Part shown: positions 5,404 through 6,222 of the stretch, in pieces
Layout: every line of letters begins with the position of its first letter
Numbering within the stretch: position 1 is the first letter of the stretch
From: Myxococcales bacterium
GTDB taxonomy: Bacteria; Myxococcota_A; Polyangia; Fen-1088
DNA length: 6,222 bases
Assembly: GCA_003170035.1 (NCBI GenBank)
Contig: PMZX01000326.1
Coordinates: forward strand, 3,341 to 9,562
Direction of reading: 5' to 3'
The notes under the pieces: generated by a model
The model's database searches: none
Told to the model about the DNA's origin: nothing
The model's input: only the letters and a program-made list of their open reading frames with translations
Translations under genes and position numbers: made by a program

Positions 5404-6222
5404 CTACAGGCTGTTCGGATTGATACCGACCACGAAGCCGTACTGGGTTCCGGTCGTGGGAGTCGTGAGCGTGATGCCGCTGCCGAAGCTCACGCTGCCT
5501 GCCAAGGCGCCACTGAATACGGCCTTGTCTTTCTGGCCACTTGCGGTGCTGGCGAACCGATTGACCACCACCATGTCGGCCTCGTCCGCTCCCGCAGCGC
5601 CGTACCTCGCCATGCAGCCCAGGGTGCCGTCGCTGGCAATCTTCATGGTGAAGATGTCAGCCGCCGCGCCAGTCGCGGTTATCGTGTTTGCGCCTACCGT
5701 GATCTGGCCGCTGAACAGACCAACCGCAAAGATGTTGCCCGACGAGTCGGTAGCAATCCCGCGCATGGCCTGCGTGCTTGAGTCGCCCCAGTTGTGAGCC
5801 CAGAGAGGCGTCAGGCTGGAGTCGAGCTTCACCACAAAGGCATCCGTCCCGGACGCGGTGATGGTGCCAGCCGCGCCGCCGAACGGGATGTTCTGGACAA
5901 GCGCACCAGCAATCAGCACGTTGCTCGACGGATCAGTCGTGATGCTGCTGATTGTCTGGCTACCCAGGGTGCCCCAGGTCTTCGCAGCCAGGCTGTGGCC
6001 ATCGGAGTCGGCCAGTTTTGCCGCCCACAGGATCTGCCGGCTGCCGTTGCCGATGGTCGCGAAGGCACCCACGCTGTTGCCGAAGTCGAGCGTGCCGTTG
6101 TAGGTACCAGTCAGGTAGACCGCGTTGACAGTGCCGTCGGTCGCAACGTCGGCTGTGATGCTCGAGCAGGACTGCGCGCCAGCGCCACCGATCTGGCGAG
6201 CCCAGAGTACCGCGCCAGTCGC
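5404..6222 (-). CDS. SBBP-type beta-propeller repeat protein, C-terminal part (N-terminus outside window)
   Basis: The open frame enters from the right edge and ends at TAG (5406-5404), giving the last 272 residues. It is made of about four repeats of roughly 62-70 residues. Each contains a strand of the type GIATDSSGNIFAVGLFSG, a GxxTITATG-like turn, DAFVVKLD or DIFTMKI, and ends in LWAHNWG, LAAKTWG or MARYG. This is the pattern of SBBP (seven-bladed) propeller proteins, usually secreted or on the cell surface. The last repeat ends GFVVGINPNSL with no sorting domain after it. An internal GTG at 6072 is not the start, since the repeat pattern runs through it to the window edge. It is the gene before the terminator and does not belong to the five-gene operon. 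Binding partner unknown. Confidence 0.85.
   Translation of the reverse strand, partial: ATGAVLWARQIGGAGAQSCSSITADVATDGTVNAVYLTGTYNGTLDFGNSVGAFATIGNGSRQILWAAKLADSDGHSLAAKTWGTLGSQTISSITTDPSSNVLIAGALVQNIPFGGAAGTITASGTDAFVVKLDSSLTPLWAHNWGDSSTQAMRGIATDSSGNIFAVGLFSGQITVGANTITATGAAADIFTMKIASDGTLGCMARYGAAGADEADMVVVNRFASTASGQKDKAVFSGALAGSVSFGSGITLTTPTTGTQYGFVVGINPNSL

Noticed and set aside
1..6222. tRNA, rRNA, CRISPR array, insertion sequence or riboswitch
   Set aside because: None was recognised on either strand; nearly all of the window is explained by six minus-strand genes and one short intergenic region.

Overview
The window is GC-rich, densely coding, and every gene I can support lies on the minus strand. 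The gene content suggests a Gram-negative bacterium with a complex envelope, most likely a myxobacterium (Myxococcota). The reasons are a TonB-like domain fused to the front of a TonB-dependent receptor, a porin with a long N-terminal coiled coil, a lipoprotein with a YfaP/DUF2135-like domain, Cys-rich tails, and beta-propeller repeat proteins. The taxonomic call is an inference; no rRNA or marker gene is present.

In the direction of transcription (right to left), the window opens with the C-terminal part of a repeat protein resembling SBBP beta-propellers (5404-6222, N-terminus outside the window). It is followed by a strong intrinsic terminator (5306-5346). The gap at 5146-5403 separates this gene from a new transcription unit and carries a candidate sigma-70 promoter (TTGACC / TATATG) and, further upstream, an 11-nt-period direct repeat resembling a Pho box.

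The new unit is a tight five-gene operon: (1) a secreted PstS-like substrate-binding protein with a Cys-rich tail (3850-5145); (2) a small Cys-containing lipoprotein (3517-3828, GTG start); (3) an OprO/OprP-like porin with a periplasmic coiled coil and an EF-hand-like loop (1881-3500); (4) a lipoprotein with a YfaP/DUF2135-like domain (940-1881); (5) the 5' part of a TonB-dependent receptor with an N-terminal TonB-C-like domain and a carboxypeptidase-regulatory-like domain (1-932, runs off the left edge). Spacings are 21 nt, 16 nt, a 1-nt TGATG overlap and 7 nt, so co-transcription is very likely.

All five operon products carry export signals. Together they look like a ligand-acquisition system of the outer membrane and periplasm: a capture protein, a passive porin, two lipoprotein accessories and an energised receptor. 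The PstS and OprP resemblances, plus the possible Pho-box-like element, point to phosphate or another anion. However, the PstS-like protein lacks a recognisable Arg/SGT anion-binding motif, so the ligand is open. No inner-membrane transporter is visible.
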